Shown: positions 26,396-35,660, counted from the first letter of the stretch. The stretch: 64,000 nucleotides of DNA from Blautia glucerasea (GCF_013304385.1 NZ_JAAITU010000015.1:1-64000); one strand, 5' to 3'. Numbers and translations: made by a program. Notes: generated by a model not told the origin, from the sequence alone.

Positions 26396-27595
26396 ATGCA
26401 GAAACAATTAATGGAACTGTTTACACAGATGTATGGAGAAGGTGGAGACATTCGTGGATATTTTGCACCTGGCCGTGTAAATCTGATCGGAGAACATACA
26501 GACTATAATGGCGGTCATGTTTTTCCGTGTGCTCTTACGCTTGGTACCTATGGTCTTGCAAGAAAACGTGAGGATAATATACTTCGTTTTTATTCTGCTA
26601 ATTTTCCAAAGACCGGCATGATCCAGTCTTCTCTGGAGGAGCTTGTTCCATCTGAAGAGGCTGGCTGGACCAATTATCCAAAGGGAGTTATGTGGACCTT
26701 TGAAAAGAGAGGCTATAAGCTGACTTGTGGACTGGATTTTATGATCTTTGGTAATATTCCTAACGGTTCCGGACTTTCATCCTCCGCTTCCCTGGAAGTG
26801 CTTACAGGAACTATGTTAAAAGATCTGTTTGGATTTGATGAGATATCCATGCAGGATATTGCTATTATGGGACAGTATTCTGAGAATAATTTCAATGGGA
26901 TGAATTGTGGGATCATGGATCAGTTTGCAAGTGCAATGGGTAAAAAAGGCTGTGCTATTTTCCTGGATACGAATACCCTGCAGTATGAGTATGCACCGGT
27001 AAACCTTCCAGATGCAAAGATCGTGATCACAAACAGCAAAGTGAAACACAGTCTTGTAAGCTCCGCCTATAATGACAGGAGAAATGAATGTGAGACAGCA
27101 TTAGAAGATCTGCAGAAAGTGATGGATATTAAGACACTGGGAGATTTAACAGAGGCTGAGTTTGAAGCACATAAGGATGCAATCCAGGATCCGGTATGCG
27201 TAAAGAGGGCAAAGCATGCAGTTTATGAGAATCAGCGTACCATCAAGGCTGTACAGGCACTGAAAGAAAATAACATCAAAGAATTCGGAAAGCTGATGAA
27301 CGCATCTCATGTATCCTTAAGAGATGATTTTGAAGTGTCCTGTGAAGAGATCGATATTCTGGTAGATCTTGCGTGGAAAACACCGGGAGTGATCGGGTCA
27401 CGTATCACAGGAGGCGGATTTGGCGGTTGTACTGTAAGCATTGTGGAAAATGACCAGGTACAGGCTTTTACAGAGAACATCGGAAAGGCATACGCAGAAA
27501 AGGTAGGCCATGAGGCAGAATTTTATGTAGTGGACATGGGCGATGGTGCCGGAAAGATGGATATAAAAGATATGAATGTACAGGTTGAATGCTAA
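26396..27595 (+). CDS. galK: Galactokinase
   Basis: A 399-residue GHMP kinase that phosphorylates alpha-D-galactose at C1, the first committed step of the Leloir pathway. The galactokinase signature GRVNLIGEHTDYNGGH lies near residues 24-39. The ATP-binding GHMP motif PNGSGLSSSASLE lies near 122-134, and the C-terminal GGGFGGCT is near 343. AGGAGGGA precedes the ATG. galT follows 13 bases later, so the two are one operon. Confidence 0.97.
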   Translation: MQKQLMELFTQMYGEGGDIRGYFAPGRVNLIGEHTDYNGGHVFPCALTLGTYGLARKREDNILRFYSANFPKTGMIQSSLEELVPSEEAGWTNYPKGVMWTFEKRGYKLTCGLDFMIFGNIPNGSGLSSSASLEVLTGTMLKDLFGFDEISMQDIAIMGQYSENNFNGMNCGIMDQFASAMGKKGCAIFLDTNTLQYEYAPVNLPDAKIVITNSKVKHSLVSSAYNDRRNECETALEDLQKVMDIKTLGDLTEAEFEAHKDAIQDPVCVKRAKHAVYENQRTIKAVQALKENNIKEFGKLMNASHVSLRDDFEVSCEEIDILVDLAWKTPGVIGSRITGGGFGGCTVSIVENDQVQAFTENIGKAYAEKVGHEAEFYVVDMGDGAGKMDIKDMNVQVEC

Positions 27596-27608
27596 GGGGT
27601 GACGGGAA

Positions 27609-29099
27609 ATGTTAAGTGAGAATATTAAGAAACTGGTACAGTATGGGATTGAAACAGGTTTGACACCGGAATGTGAGCGGATCTATACTACCAATCTTCT
27701 GCTGGATGTATTTAAGGAAGACGAGTATACAGAGCCGGAAGAAGAATATAGTAATATTGATCTTGAGCAGGTTTTAAAAGAGTTACTGGATGAGGCAGTT
27801 GCACGAGGACTGATCCAGGACAGTGTGGTATACAGGGATTTGTTTGATACCAGGCTTATGAATTGTCTGATGCCCAGACCGGCCCAGGTAAGAAATACTT
27901 TCTGGGAAAAATATAAAGAGGATCCGGAGAAAGCGACCGATTACTTTTATAAGCTGAGTCAGGACAGCGATTATATCCGTCGCTACCGTGTAAAGAAGGA
28001 CCAGAAATGGACAGTGGACAGCCCATATGGACAGATTGATATTACCATTAACCTGTCAAAGCCGGAGAAGGATCCAAAGGCTATTGCAGCGGCCAAGCTG
28101 ATCAAGTCCAGCAGTTATCCAAAGTGTCTGCTTTGCCCGGAAAATGAAGGATATGCAGGCAGAGCCAACCATCCGGCAAGGGAGAACCACAGGATCATTC
28201 CTGTTACCATTAATGATACTCCCTGGGGCTTTCAGTATTCTCCTTATGTATATTACAATGAGCATTGTATTGTATTCAATTTCAGCCATACACCTATGAA
28301 GATCGAGAGGAATACCTTTATTAAGCTATTTGATTTTGTAAAGCTGTTCCCTCATTATTTCCTTGGCTCCAATGCAGATCTGCCTATCGTAGGCGGTTCT
28401 ATTTTAAGCCATGATCATTTCCAGGGCGGACATTATACCTTTGCAATGGCGAAGGCAGAGATTGAGAAGACAGTGACGATCCCAGGTTATGAGGATGTGG
28501 AAGCCGGGATTCTGAAGTGGCCGCTTTCTGTACTGAGGATCCGTCATAAGGATTCTGACAGGCTGGTGGATCTGGCTACTCATATTCTGAATAAGTGGAG
28601 AGGCTATACAGATGAAGAGGCTTTTGTTTTTGCACAGACAGATGGAGAACCTCATAATACCATTACTCCTATTGCAAGAAAGAAGGGTGATCTGTTTGAG
28701 CTTGATCTGACTCTTCGGAATAACATTACCACAGAGGAGAATCCGCTGGGCGTGTACCATCCTCATGCACAGTATCATCATATCAAGAAAGAGAATATCG
28801 GTCTGATCGAGGTGATGGGGCTGGCAGTGCTTCCAGCAAGACTGAAAGAAGAATTGGAGCTTCTTGAAGAATATATTCTGGAAGGCAAGGATATTGCTTC
28901 CAATGAGAAGATAGAGAAACATGCACAGTGGGTAGCTGAGTTCCTTCCTAAATATCCTCATTTGGATAAAGAGAACATCCAGCAAGTTCTGCGTGAGGAA
29001 GTAGGACAGGTATTTGTGCATGTTCTGGAGGATGCCGGTGTTTACAAATGTACTCCAAAGGGCAGGGATGCATTCATGCGTTTTGTTCATACACTGTAA
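27609..29099 (+). CDS. galT: UDP-glucose--hexose-1-phosphate uridylyltransferase (type 2)
   Basis: A 496-residue enzyme of the long Firmicute GalT class. It exchanges galactose-1-phosphate and UDP-glucose. CLLCPENEGYAGRANHPAR and the His-rich GGSILSHDHFQGGHYTFAMA are the conserved nucleotide/active-site segments, with GVYHPHAQYHHIKKENIGLIEVMG in the C-terminal domain. It is distinct from the shorter E. coli-type GalT. No galE is present in the window. Follows galK with a GGGGTGACGGG ribosome-binding stretch. Confidence 0.95.
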   Translation: MLSENIKKLVQYGIETGLTPECERIYTTNLLLDVFKEDEYTEPEEEYSNIDLEQVLKELLDEAVARGLIQDSVVYRDLFDTRLMNCLMPRPAQVRNTFWEKYKEDPEKATDYFYKLSQDSDYIRRYRVKKDQKWTVDSPYGQIDITINLSKPEKDPKAIAAAKLIKSSSYPKCLLCPENEGYAGRANHPARENHRIIPVTINDTPWGFQYSPYVYYNEHCIVFNFSHTPMKIERNTFIKLFDFVKLFPHYFLGSNADLPIVGGSILSHDHFQGGHYTFAMAKAEIEKTVTIPGYEDVEAGILKWPLSVLRIRHKDSDRLVDLATHILNKWRGYTDEEAFVFAQTDGEPHNTITPIARKKGDLFELDLTLRNNITTEENPLGVYHPHAQYHHIKKENIGLIEVMGLAVLPARLKEELELLEEYILEGKDIASNEKIEKHAQWVAEFLPKYPHLDKENIQQVLREEVGQVFVHVLEDAGVYKCTPKGRDAFMRFVHTL

Positions 29100-29163
29100 G
29101 ATTTGATGGAAATACTTATGTAATACAAATGTAAAATTTGTTAAACTTTTTTCTGACCTGTGG

Positions 29164-29192
29164 TTGAAAGTTAAAAATGTTTCAGTTATACT
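29164..29192 (+). promoter_or_regulatory. Promoter of the InlB-repeat/SGNH gene
   Basis: TTGAAA (29164-29169) and TATACT (29187-29192) with exactly 17-bp spacing, about 70 bp before the start codon. Confidence 0.75.
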
Positions 29193-29260
29193 GATACAGA
29201 AGCAAGGAATTGTGATGTTGCCGGCAGGCGGCATGAGGGTTTATGAACAGAGGAGAGTAT

Positions 29261-31222
29261 ATGAAGAATAATAAGCAAAAAAGCAAAGGCCGTTTCCTAT
29301 GTCTGCTGCTTGCTCTTTTGATGGTATTTATTGATATACCATTTACCGGGAGCGCAGGCAACCTTGGAGCAGCAGAAGTAAAGGCAGATACTTTGCAGGA
29401 CGGAGATGCTGTTACGATTCGGTTTAAGGATCCTACAGGCAGGAAATATTATGAGGATCTTCAAATTGATACTAGCATAGGCGAGACGGTTACACTTCCG
29501 GCAAGAAAGGGGTATCGGTGGAAGCTGTCCGGGAAGTTTCGGTTTAATGGTGCTTCCAAGCTTACTCTTTCCGCTGATGCAGCATGGAGCCGTTATATCA
29601 AAGATGGTGTGCTGACTCTTCGGGCAGATAAGTTCTATTATGTGCAGTTTTATAATACCAATGGGACAAGCACCAGGAAGATGAAGGCTTTGAAGAAGAT
29701 TGTGGTAGCTGGCAGGAAGATCAAGCTTCCCCAGGTGCCGGGAGCATATGGCTATAACAATCTTGGATGGTCTGTGAAGAAGAATGCAGATACTGCAAAA
29801 TTTCAGGGTGGACAGGTGATCACTGTAAAGAGGAACCTTAAATTCTATGCAGTCCGTAAAAGGATCGCTACCTCCGCAGTTCTGTTTTATAACAGTAATG
29901 GCAAGACAAATGCAGCTTATAAGAAGCTGAACAAGCGTGTGGCTAAAGGCAGTACATTTACCCTGCCGGAGATTCCGAAAGTGACCGGCTATCAGGGAGT
30001 TGGATGGACGACGACCCGGGGGGCAGCTGCTCCATTATACAAAGTGGGTGATACAGTAACCATTACCGCCAATACTAAATTCTATGCGGTGAGAGAGAAA
30101 GTAGATACTTATACAGTTTCTTTCTACATGTACAATGGCAGAAGCAATGCAGATTACAGGGAACTCCAGGTGGAGGCTGAGAGCGGATCTTATATTACAC
30201 TTCCGGCAGTTCCTTCAAGAACCGGGTATGTAGGTTTGGGCTGGTCTACGGTAAAGAACAGTAGCACATCTGTACTGAAAACTGGCAGTAAATACAAAGT
30301 GACGAAAGATGTTAAGCTGTATGCTGTTCAGGAAGCCGGAGTGACAGTGACCCTGTGCAAGAATGATGGATCAGTTTACCGTAAGGTTTCTGTTGGAAAG
30401 GGCAATTATCTTACTCTTCCGGCAGTGGCGAACGGTTCTGGTTACACATTCCTTGGATGGTCAAGGACGCAGGGAAAGAGTACAGATCCGGAATATGAGG
30501 CTGCAGGGCGTATCCGTGTAAATGGAGATGTGACTTTATATGCAGTGGTCTTTAACAGAAGTACAGAGCCTAATCTTACAGCTGCAGACATGGCACAGGT
30601 AGATTTATGGAAACGTAAATATAAGCAGGTGATTTTTGTAGGCGATTCCAGGACAGTCCGGATGCAGGCAACTCTGAACAGAGAGTTTGGTGCAAGCAGT
30701 ACGGTAGTATGGAATTCTGAGTTTGTAGCACAATCCGGAATGGGACTTGACTGGCTGAAAGGTGACGGTTACAACCAGATCATGAATATTGTAAATAAGA
30801 ATAACAGCACCCAGAATTCTACAGCAGTGATCTTTAATCTGGGAGTGAATGATCTGTCTAATCTGCCTTCTTATGTGACTTACATGAAGAGTCTGGCCTC
30901 TACATTGAAAAAGAAGAACTGCAAGCTTTTCTATATGTCTGTTAATCCAGGTAACAGTAAGATGATGGAGAACACCGGACATGTGGTAAGAAGTGAGGCA
31001 GCGGTACGCCAGTTTAACAGCACGATCCGCAGTCAGCTGGCGTCGGATTATACATTTATTGATACCTATTCCTGGCTGTTAAAGAATGGCTATGGCACAA
31101 ATGCCAGCGGAAGCGGTGTAGATAACAGCGTGGATGACGGACTTCATTATACAACAAAAACCTATAAGAGAATTTATTATCATTGCCTGGAATTTTTGCT
31201 TCTGCAAGATGTTCCTAAGTAA
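29261..31222 (+). CDS. Secreted protein with InlB-type repeats and a C-terminal SGNH hydrolase domain
   Basis: A 653-residue exported protein. The signal peptide covers MKNNKQKSKGRFLCLLLALL and beyond, ending near GSAGNLGAAEVKA. Residues of about 55-435 contain five beta-grasp (Listeria-Bacteroides/InlB B-type) repeats, each with a GYnnLGWS core and an LYAV or FYAV end. From about residue 445 there is an SGNH/GDSL-like esterase fold with VGDSRTVRM (Ser block), LGVNDLSN (Asn block) and DDGLHYT (Asp-His block). A role in removing acyl groups from surface glycans is plausible but inferred. The ATG at 29261 is chosen for its GAGGAG site. Confidence 0.85.
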   Translation: MKNNKQKSKGRFLCLLLALLMVFIDIPFTGSAGNLGAAEVKADTLQDGDAVTIRFKDPTGRKYYEDLQIDTSIGETVTLPARKGYRWKLSGKFRFNGASKLTLSADAAWSRYIKDGVLTLRADKFYYVQFYNTNGTSTRKMKALKKIVVAGRKIKLPQVPGAYGYNNLGWSVKKNADTAKFQGGQVITVKRNLKFYAVRKRIATSAVLFYNSNGKTNAAYKKLNKRVAKGSTFTLPEIPKVTGYQGVGWTTTRGAAAPLYKVGDTVTITANTKFYAVREKVDTYTVSFYMYNGRSNADYRELQVEAESGSYITLPAVPSRTGYVGLGWSTVKNSSTSVLKTGSKYKVTKDVKLYAVQEAGVTVTLCKNDGSVYRKVSVGKGNYLTLPAVANGSGYTFLGWSRTQGKSTDPEYEAAGRIRVNGDVTLYAVVFNRSTEPNLTAADMAQVDLWKRKYKQVIFVGDSRTVRMQATLNREFGASSTVVWNSEFVAQSGMGLDWLKGDGYNQIMNIVNKNNSTQNSTAVIFNLGVNDLSNLPSYVTYMKSLASTLKKKNCKLFYMSVNPGNSKMMENTGHVVRSEAAVRQFNSTIRSQLASDYTFIDTYSWLLKNGYGTNASGSGVDNSVDDGLHYTTKTYKRIYYHCLEFLLLQDVPK

Positions 31223-31234
31223 TGAGAGCTGATG

Positions 31235-31277
31235 AAAAATGCCCCAAAGCAACGGATGCTTTGAGGCATTTTTTTAC
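31235..31277. terminator. Bidirectional terminator
   Basis: AAAAATGCC...CAAAGCA pairs with TGCTTTG...GGCATTTTT with one mismatch. A T-run follows on each strand, serving the convergent SGNH and YeiH genes. Confidence 0.88.
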
Positions 31278-31325
31278 TCAAATTAAGTTATGAACTTCTC
31301 CAGGATTCTTAAATCCTGGTTTGCA

Positions 31326-32363
31326 TTACCACAGATTCATAACATGCTGTATAAGGAGACTGACCAGTGTAATGCCGCACCAACAGCATGCACCCAGAAA
31401 AATCGGTTTGCCTCCCTTTTTGATCAGTTTTACAATGTTGCTTCCAAGACCTATGGCGGCCATTGCCATGATGATAAAGAATTTGCTCAGTTCCTTTAAT
31501 GGCGCAAAAAAGGATGCAGGAGCACCTAAGCGAAGAGCTATGGTAGTGATCACTGAGGCAAGGATGAACCATAATATGAACATTGGAAAAGACTTTTTCA
31601 GGCTGAAACCATTGGAACTGTTACCGGCGGATTTACTGCTTCTGGCACGGATAAGGGCAAGCACCAAAGTGATAGGAATGATGGCAAGAGTCCGGGTCAG
31701 CTTTACGGTTACTGCTTTATCCAGCGTCTGAGAGCCAAGATTCCACATACTGTCCCAGGTAGAAGCTGCTGCTGTGACCGAAGAGGTATCATTAATAGCA
31801 GTACCTGCAAAAATTCCAAAGGATTCACCGGAGGCAGTGTTGAAGCCAATGGCATGGCCAAGTATTGGGAAAAACAGAGCTGCTAGTACATTGAAAAAGA
31901 AGATTACAGAAATTGCCTGCGCCACTTCTTCATCATCTGCATCAATAACAGGCGCTGTGGCTGCAATGGCAGATCCACCGCAGATAGAAGACCCTACTCC
32001 GATCAGGGTACTGATGTTGGAATCAATATGCATGGTTTTATGTAAAAGAAAAGCAATCAGCAGGGAAGTAGAAATGGTGCAGATGATAATAGGCAGGGAC
32101 TGGCTTCCGGTGCGAAGTACCACATTCAGGTCAAGGCCAAAGCCCAGAAGGATTACTGCCAGCTGCAAAACTTTTTTGGAAGTAAAGGTAATGCCGGTTT
32201 TCAGATTCCCGGAAGGTGTCCATACCAGTGCCAGAAGCATTCCAATGATAATGGCGATCACCGGACCGCCTATTACCGGGAATTTTTTGCCGATCAGCCA
32301 GGAAGGAACAGCAATCAGCAGGCAGATCAATATGCCGGGAAGGTTTTGCTTTATAGTTTTCAT
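31326..32363 (-). CDS. YeiH-family putative sulfate exporter
   Basis: A 345-residue polytopic membrane protein with about ten to eleven hydrophobic segments, belonging to the Cons_hypoth698/YeiH family. Recognisable stretches are [30 protein letters not shown], the family hallmark [19 protein letters not shown], and [15 protein letters not shown]. Transport of sulfate or another anion is the usual annotation for the family and is not strongly supported biochemically. AAGGAG lies about 11 bases before the ATG. It stands alone, divergent from the spoIIID region. Confidence 0.88.
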   Translation of the reverse strand: MKTIKQNLPGILICLLIAVPSWLIGKKFPVIGGPVIAIIIGMLLALVWTPSGNLKTGITFTSKKVLQLAVILLGFGLDLNVVLRTGSQSLPIIICTISTSLLIAFLLHKTMHIDSNISTLIGVGSSICGGSAIAATAPVIDADDEEVAQAISVIFFFNVLAALFFPILGHAIGFNTASGESFGIFAGTAINDTSSVTAAASTWDSMWNLGSQTLDKAVTVKLTRTLAIIPITLVLALIRARSSKSAGNSSNGFSLKKSFPMFILWFILASVITTIALRLGAPASFFAPLKELSKFFIIMAMAAIGLGSNIVKLIKKGGKPIFLGACCWCGITLVSLLIQHVMNLW

Positions 32364-32520
32364 GGTGATTTTGTCTCCTTTGATAAGTTTGATGTGAACC
32401 CACGTATGAGCCAGATTCGATTATAAAGGAAAAACAGAAAAATATAAAGGAGAATGTGTGAGAAACTATATACGGAGAATGAATATATCCTGGCAGTTAG
32501 AGAAACGCATACATACGTAT

Positions 32521-32567
32521 AAAATCCCCAGCATACATTGTAAAAATGATGTACGCGGGGGATTTTT
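32521..32567 (+). promoter_or_regulatory. Hairpin and possible sigma-E -10 box in front of spoIIID
   Basis: AAAATCCCC (32521-32529) is inverted against GGGGATTTT (32558-32566), with a further GC.TACA/TGTA.GC pairing inside. The right arm contains the GGGGGA ribosome-binding sequence for the GTG at 32568. CATACATT at 32532-32539 matches the sigma-E -10 consensus; no good -35 is seen. The rest of the gap 32364-32520 has nothing recognisable. Confidence 0.45.
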
Positions 32568-32699
32568 GTGAAAGATTATATTGAAGAGCGTGCAGTGGAA
32601 CTGGGAAATTACATTGTAGAAAAGAAGGCAACTGTAAGACAGACCGCGAAAAAGTTTGGAATCAGTAAAAGTACAGTACATATGGAAGTAACAATATAG
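32568..32699 (+). pseudogene. spoIIID: spoIIID, 5' part, interrupted by the integrative element
   Basis: GTG start at 32568, five bases after GGGGGA. The frame reads VKDYIEERAVELGNYIVEKK, then ATVRQTAKKFGISKSTVH, which is the N-terminus of the sporulation transcription factor SpoIIID up to His38. After the core ACATA it runs into foreign DNA (five codons, TAG at 32697-32699). His38 sits in the DNA-recognition helix of the HTH, so this fragment cannot bind DNA as the intact protein does. SpoIIID acts in the mother cell after sigma-E and tunes sigK and many coat genes. The remainder of the gene is at 47372-47539. Confidence 0.93.
32678..32682. other. attL core of the spoIIID element
   Basis: ACATA shared with 47371-47375. 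Left of it is spoIIID; right of it begins the element with TGGAAGTAAC and, 14 bases on, TAGAACGGTT (32697-32706), one arm of the reconstructed attP palindrome. Confidence 0.85.
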
Positions 32700-32748
32700 A
32701 ACGGTTCGTTTGGGTAATAGAATAAGAAAAACCAAGGAGGAACGAACC

Positions 32749-33126
32749 ATGAAGGATTTGAAAACAAGAATTACGGAGAATGGCATTGATTATGTACTTG
32801 TCGGGGATTATTATATCCCAGACTTGAAGCTGCCGGAGGAAAAGCGATCTATCGGTAAGTGGGGACGAATGCACAGGGAGTATCTGAAAAAGCAGTGCTA
32901 CGGTAGATATTCCAGTTTACTGCTGACCGGAAAACTTTGGAGCTATCTGGAGGATTTGGACGAACAAGCGGAGGAACGGTTTACGTGTATTGTTGATCAG
33001 ATGAAAGCGGCTGAGGGAGTGACGGAGGAATTGAAGCGGAAAGATGCTATGCTTTGGGTACAACGGTGTAATAATATTAGAAACAGAGCAGAAGAAATTG
33101 TACTGAACGAAATGGTTTATATTTAG
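32749..33126 (+). CDS. TnpV-like protein
   Basis: A 125-residue protein beginning MKDLKTRITENGIDYVLVGD, with the TnpV pattern YYIPDLKLPEE and RMHREYLKK. TnpV was named from Tn4451-type elements that use the large serine recombinase TnpX. Its role is not firmly established, but a small-protein helper or directionality function has been suggested for such genes by position. Start: ATG 32749 after AAGGAGG. An 8-bp inverted repeat (GGTTCGTT 32703-32710, AACGAACC 32741-32748) brackets that ribosome site. It is the first gene of the element, next to attL. Confidence 0.8.
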   Translation: MKDLKTRITENGIDYVLVGDYYIPDLKLPEEKRSIGKWGRMHREYLKKQCYGRYSSLLLTGKLWSYLEDLDEQAEERFTCIVDQMKAAEGVTEELKRKDAMLWVQRCNNIRNRAEEIVLNEMVYI

Positions 33127-33133
33127 TATGGAG

Positions 33134-33160
33134 CAGTCAGCCGAAAGGCTGGCTGTTTTT
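33134..33160 (+). terminator. Terminator after the TnpV-like gene
   Basis: CAGTCAGCC pairs with GGCTGGCTG around a GAAA tetraloop, followed by TTTTT. Confidence 0.88.
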
Positions 33161-33183
33161 CTTTTCCTAGCGACAGAAAATGA

Positions 33184-33239
33184 TTGACAATGCTATAAGA
33201 CTGTGGTAGTCTGAAAACAAGAACAGACTACTGTAGTCT
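33184..33239 (+). promoter_or_regulatory. Promoter and BlaI-type operators
   Basis: TTGACA at 33184-33189 with a weak -10 TAGTCT at 33207-33212 (17-bp spacing). AGACTGTGGTAGTCT (33198-33212) and the perfect palindrome AGACTACTGTAGTCT (33225-33239) contain the ACTAC/GTAGT half-sites known for BlaI/MecI repressors. Confidence 0.8.
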
Positions 33240-33256
33240 TATAGGAGGCGAAACAA

Positions 33257-33625
33257 GTGACAGAGGAAAATATCAAACTTTTTGATTCGGAATTAAAGGT
33301 AATGGATGTTCTGTGGAAGGATGGTGACGTGCCAGCGAAATATGTTGCAGATACTTTAAACAGAGAAGTCAGCTGGAATAAAAACACAACGTATACATTG
33401 ATTAAGCGGTGTATCAATAAAGGCGCGATTGAACGAACGGAACCGGGATTTATGTGCCATGCGCTTATAGCAAAAGAACAGGTACAGGATCTGGAAACAG
33501 ATGAACTTATTGATAAGATATATGATGGATCTGTTGACAAGTTGTTTGCGGCACTTCTTGGCAGAAAAAAACTTTCTATGGAGCAGATTAAGAACCTGAA
33601 GCAGATCGTCAGTGAATTGGAATGA
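33257..33625 (+). CDS. BlaI/MecI/CopY-family repressor
   Basis: A 122-residue winged-helix repressor. ELKVMDVLWKDGDVPAKYVADTLN and NTTYTLIKRCINKGAIERTEPG are the DNA-binding half, and the C-terminal helices would dimerise (AALLGRKKLSMEQIKNLKQI). GTG start after AGGAGG. Two BlaI-type operators overlap its promoter. In BlaI/MecI systems the membrane protease BlaR1/MecR1 relieves repression; the BlaR1-like gene begins 10 bases downstream, so this is a complete two-gene switch. Confidence 0.9.
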   Translation: MTEENIKLFDSELKVMDVLWKDGDVPAKYVADTLNREVSWNKNTTYTLIKRCINKGAIERTEPGFMCHALIAKEQVQDLETDELIDKIYDGSVDKLFAALLGRKKLSMEQIKNLKQIVSELE

Positions 33626-33635
33626 GGTGATGTAT

Positions 33636-35660
33636 ATGAGCCTGCTGCAAATGAGTTTTCTGGGAACGGTTATTATTTTACTTATTGTGGTATTAAGGGC
33701 TGTGCTTATCAACAGATTACCGAAGAAAACATTTTTGATTTTATGGTGGATTGCATTAATACGGTTATTAGTTCCATTTTCCATAAAATCAGTCACAAGT
33801 ATTTATTCTCTGTTGCAGAGTATTTATTCTGATATAAACCCAGTGAGAACGGCGCAAACGACAACATTTTTACCCATTCATGGGAATATGCCTGAGATAG
33901 CAAATGGATTATCAGAGGCTATGGTACAGAGAACAGAATCCATTTCGATTTTGAGTGTAATATGGCTGGCAGGTCTGTTACTTTGTTTTGGATTTTTTGC
34001 GGTTTCCTATATAAAATGTTATCGGGAATTTCGATTTTCGCTGCCTGTTGAAAATGATATTTTGGAAGCATGGAAGGAAAAACATCCACTAAAAAGGAGT
34101 CTATCCATCCGGCAGACAGAAACCATAGCTGCACCACTTTCTTATGGTGTGATTCGCCCAGTTATTTTAATGCCGAAAAATACAGAATGGAAAAATATTT
34201 ATCAGCTTCGTTATGTGTTGGAACATGAATATGTGCATATCAGACGGCTTGATATGCTTACAAAGCTGATAATGATTGCTGCAGTATGCATTCATTGGTT
34301 TAATCCTCTTGTGTGGGTAATGTATATTCTTTTTAACAGAGATTTGGAATTATCCTGTGACGAAACCGTAGTCCGTAGATTTGGAATGGATATAAAGTCG
34401 GTATATGCAACTGCTTTAATATCTATGGAAGAAAAAAAGAGCGGACTGACACCATTATGTAACAGTTTCAGTAAAAATGCGATTGAAGAGAGGATAAGAG
34501 CAATTATGAAGATAAAGAAGACATCTAAGTTTGCAGTAATGATAAGTGCAGTATTGGTAATTTGCGTGACAGGTGGATTTGCAACTTCCGCATCATCCTT
34601 GGAGAAAAAGACAGAGACAGCGCAAGAAAACGGTGAAACAACAGTTGCTTTAAACGAAGTGAATATCCGGGAAGATGAATCACTTTCAAGTTCGGATGTG
34701 GAATGGTGGACAGCAGAAGAGTATGCGAAATGGCTGGACGAGGAAAAAGAAGTTCTGCAGTCTATGATTGGTGAAAAAGCTTATACAGGCGGCGACGGAT
34801 GGTTTGTATGGACACAGGAAAAGGTAGATGAGACGATTGCACTTTATGAGGATAATCTTCAAAAAATAAAAGATGGGATGAAGTTGTCGAAATCATCTGA
34901 TGATGCAGTGGGAATTACAATGGCATATTCTCCGGAAAATATAGAATATGCGAAGCAGGAAGCAGAAACGGTCACCGAAAATAAAGACAGTAATGAAAAT
35001 GTATTCAGCGAAGAACAGCTTTCTGAATATGCAAAAGCGGGAATAACTTACCAGAAAGAAACAGGATTTCTGATGTATGATGGAAAGACCATTGGATATT
35101 TCCGGGATGAGTTTAAGCCGGGTACTTATACAATAAGTTCCAAACGTGGAGGTACGCTTCGAGTTGAAGTGCAAAGGGAAAACTATGGCACCATCACAGA
35201 CGTAAAGGCAGAACCGTTATCAGATGATTTTTGGTCAGAACCGGCGGCATTGGTTGAAAGTTCCGGCGGAGAAGCTGTAACTGCAGATGAAATGAAAGGA
35301 TCTGTTTTTGAAGAAGGAGGAAGTGAGAACATAGCGGCTGATGACATGGGCGAATATAGCAGTGAAGAGGGAAAAGGTCTTAATATTGCTGTTCCACAGG
35401 AGTATGCTGATTATGGAGTATCCTGTGATGCTAAAGGAAACTGGGTTTATAATGGTAAGATTATAGCAGATTTATATGATGAGGGAAGGGGAATCTTTTC
35501 TAACAGCAACGGCACTATGTACATTGAAGTAACGAGAGACAAAAGTGGAAAGATTAGTAGCTTTCAAAAAGTAAGCAAAAATAGAATGCAGGAATTATTT
35601 ACTGAATTTAATCCGGAAACGGAAACATTTGCGGAATATAATTCAGAGGCGAAGCATTAA
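33636..35660 (+). CDS. BlaR1-type M56 membrane metallopeptidase without a penicillin-sensor domain
   Basis: A 674-residue protein: N-terminal transmembrane helices, then the M56 zinc-protease core with HEYVH (VLEHEYVHIRRLDM) and the third-ligand region NRDLELSCDETVVRRFG, a further membrane helix near residues 300-320 and a long extracytoplasmic C-terminus. The C-terminus has no penicillin-binding SxxK/KTG set. Instead it has WWTAEEYAKWLDEEKEVLQ and two similar segments (TYTISSKRGGTLRVEV, GIFSNSNGTMYIEV). It therefore senses something other than beta-lactams. ATG 33636 is preferred after GAGGTG; a GTG at 33612 would overlap the repressor gene. Confidence 0.83.
   Translation: MSLLQMSFLGTVIILLIVVLRAVLINRLPKKTFLILWWIALIRLLVPFSIKSVTSIYSLLQSIYSDINPVRTAQTTTFLPIHGNMPEIANGLSEAMVQRTESISILSVIWLAGLLLCFGFFAVSYIKCYREFRFSLPVENDILEAWKEKHPLKRSLSIRQTETIAAPLSYGVIRPVILMPKNTEWKNIYQLRYVLEHEYVHIRRLDMLTKLIMIAAVCIHWFNPLVWVMYILFNRDLELSCDETVVRRFGMDIKSVYATALISMEEKKSGLTPLCNSFSKNAIEERIRAIMKIKKTSKFAVMISAVLVICVTGGFATSASSLEKKTETAQENGETTVALNEVNIREDESLSSSDVEWWTAEEYAKWLDEEKEVLQSMIGEKAYTGGDGWFVWTQEKVDETIALYEDNLQKIKDGMKLSKSSDDAVGITMAYSPENIEYAKQEAETVTENKDSNENVFSEEQLSEYAKAGITYQKETGFLMYDGKTIGYFRDEFKPGTYTISSKRGGTLRVEVQRENYGTITDVKAEPLSDDFWSEPAALVESSGGEAVTADEMKGSVFEEGGSENIAADDMGEYSSEEGKGLNIAVPQEYADYGVSCDAKGNWVYNGKIIADLYDEGRGIFSNSNGTMYIEVTRDKSGKISSFQKVSKNRMQELFTEFNPETETFAEYNSEAKH

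Noticed and set aside
25288-26451. 387-residue minus-strand ORF
   Set aside because: Shadow of the 817-residue envelope protein and the galK start.
31774-32397. 207-residue plus-strand ORF
   Set aside because: Reverse reading of the YeiH-family transporter.
32568-32699. A complete small HTH gene rather than a spoIIID fragment
   Set aside because: The match to SpoIIID stops exactly at the ACATA core, and the missing part occurs in frame at 47372, so it is half of a split gene.
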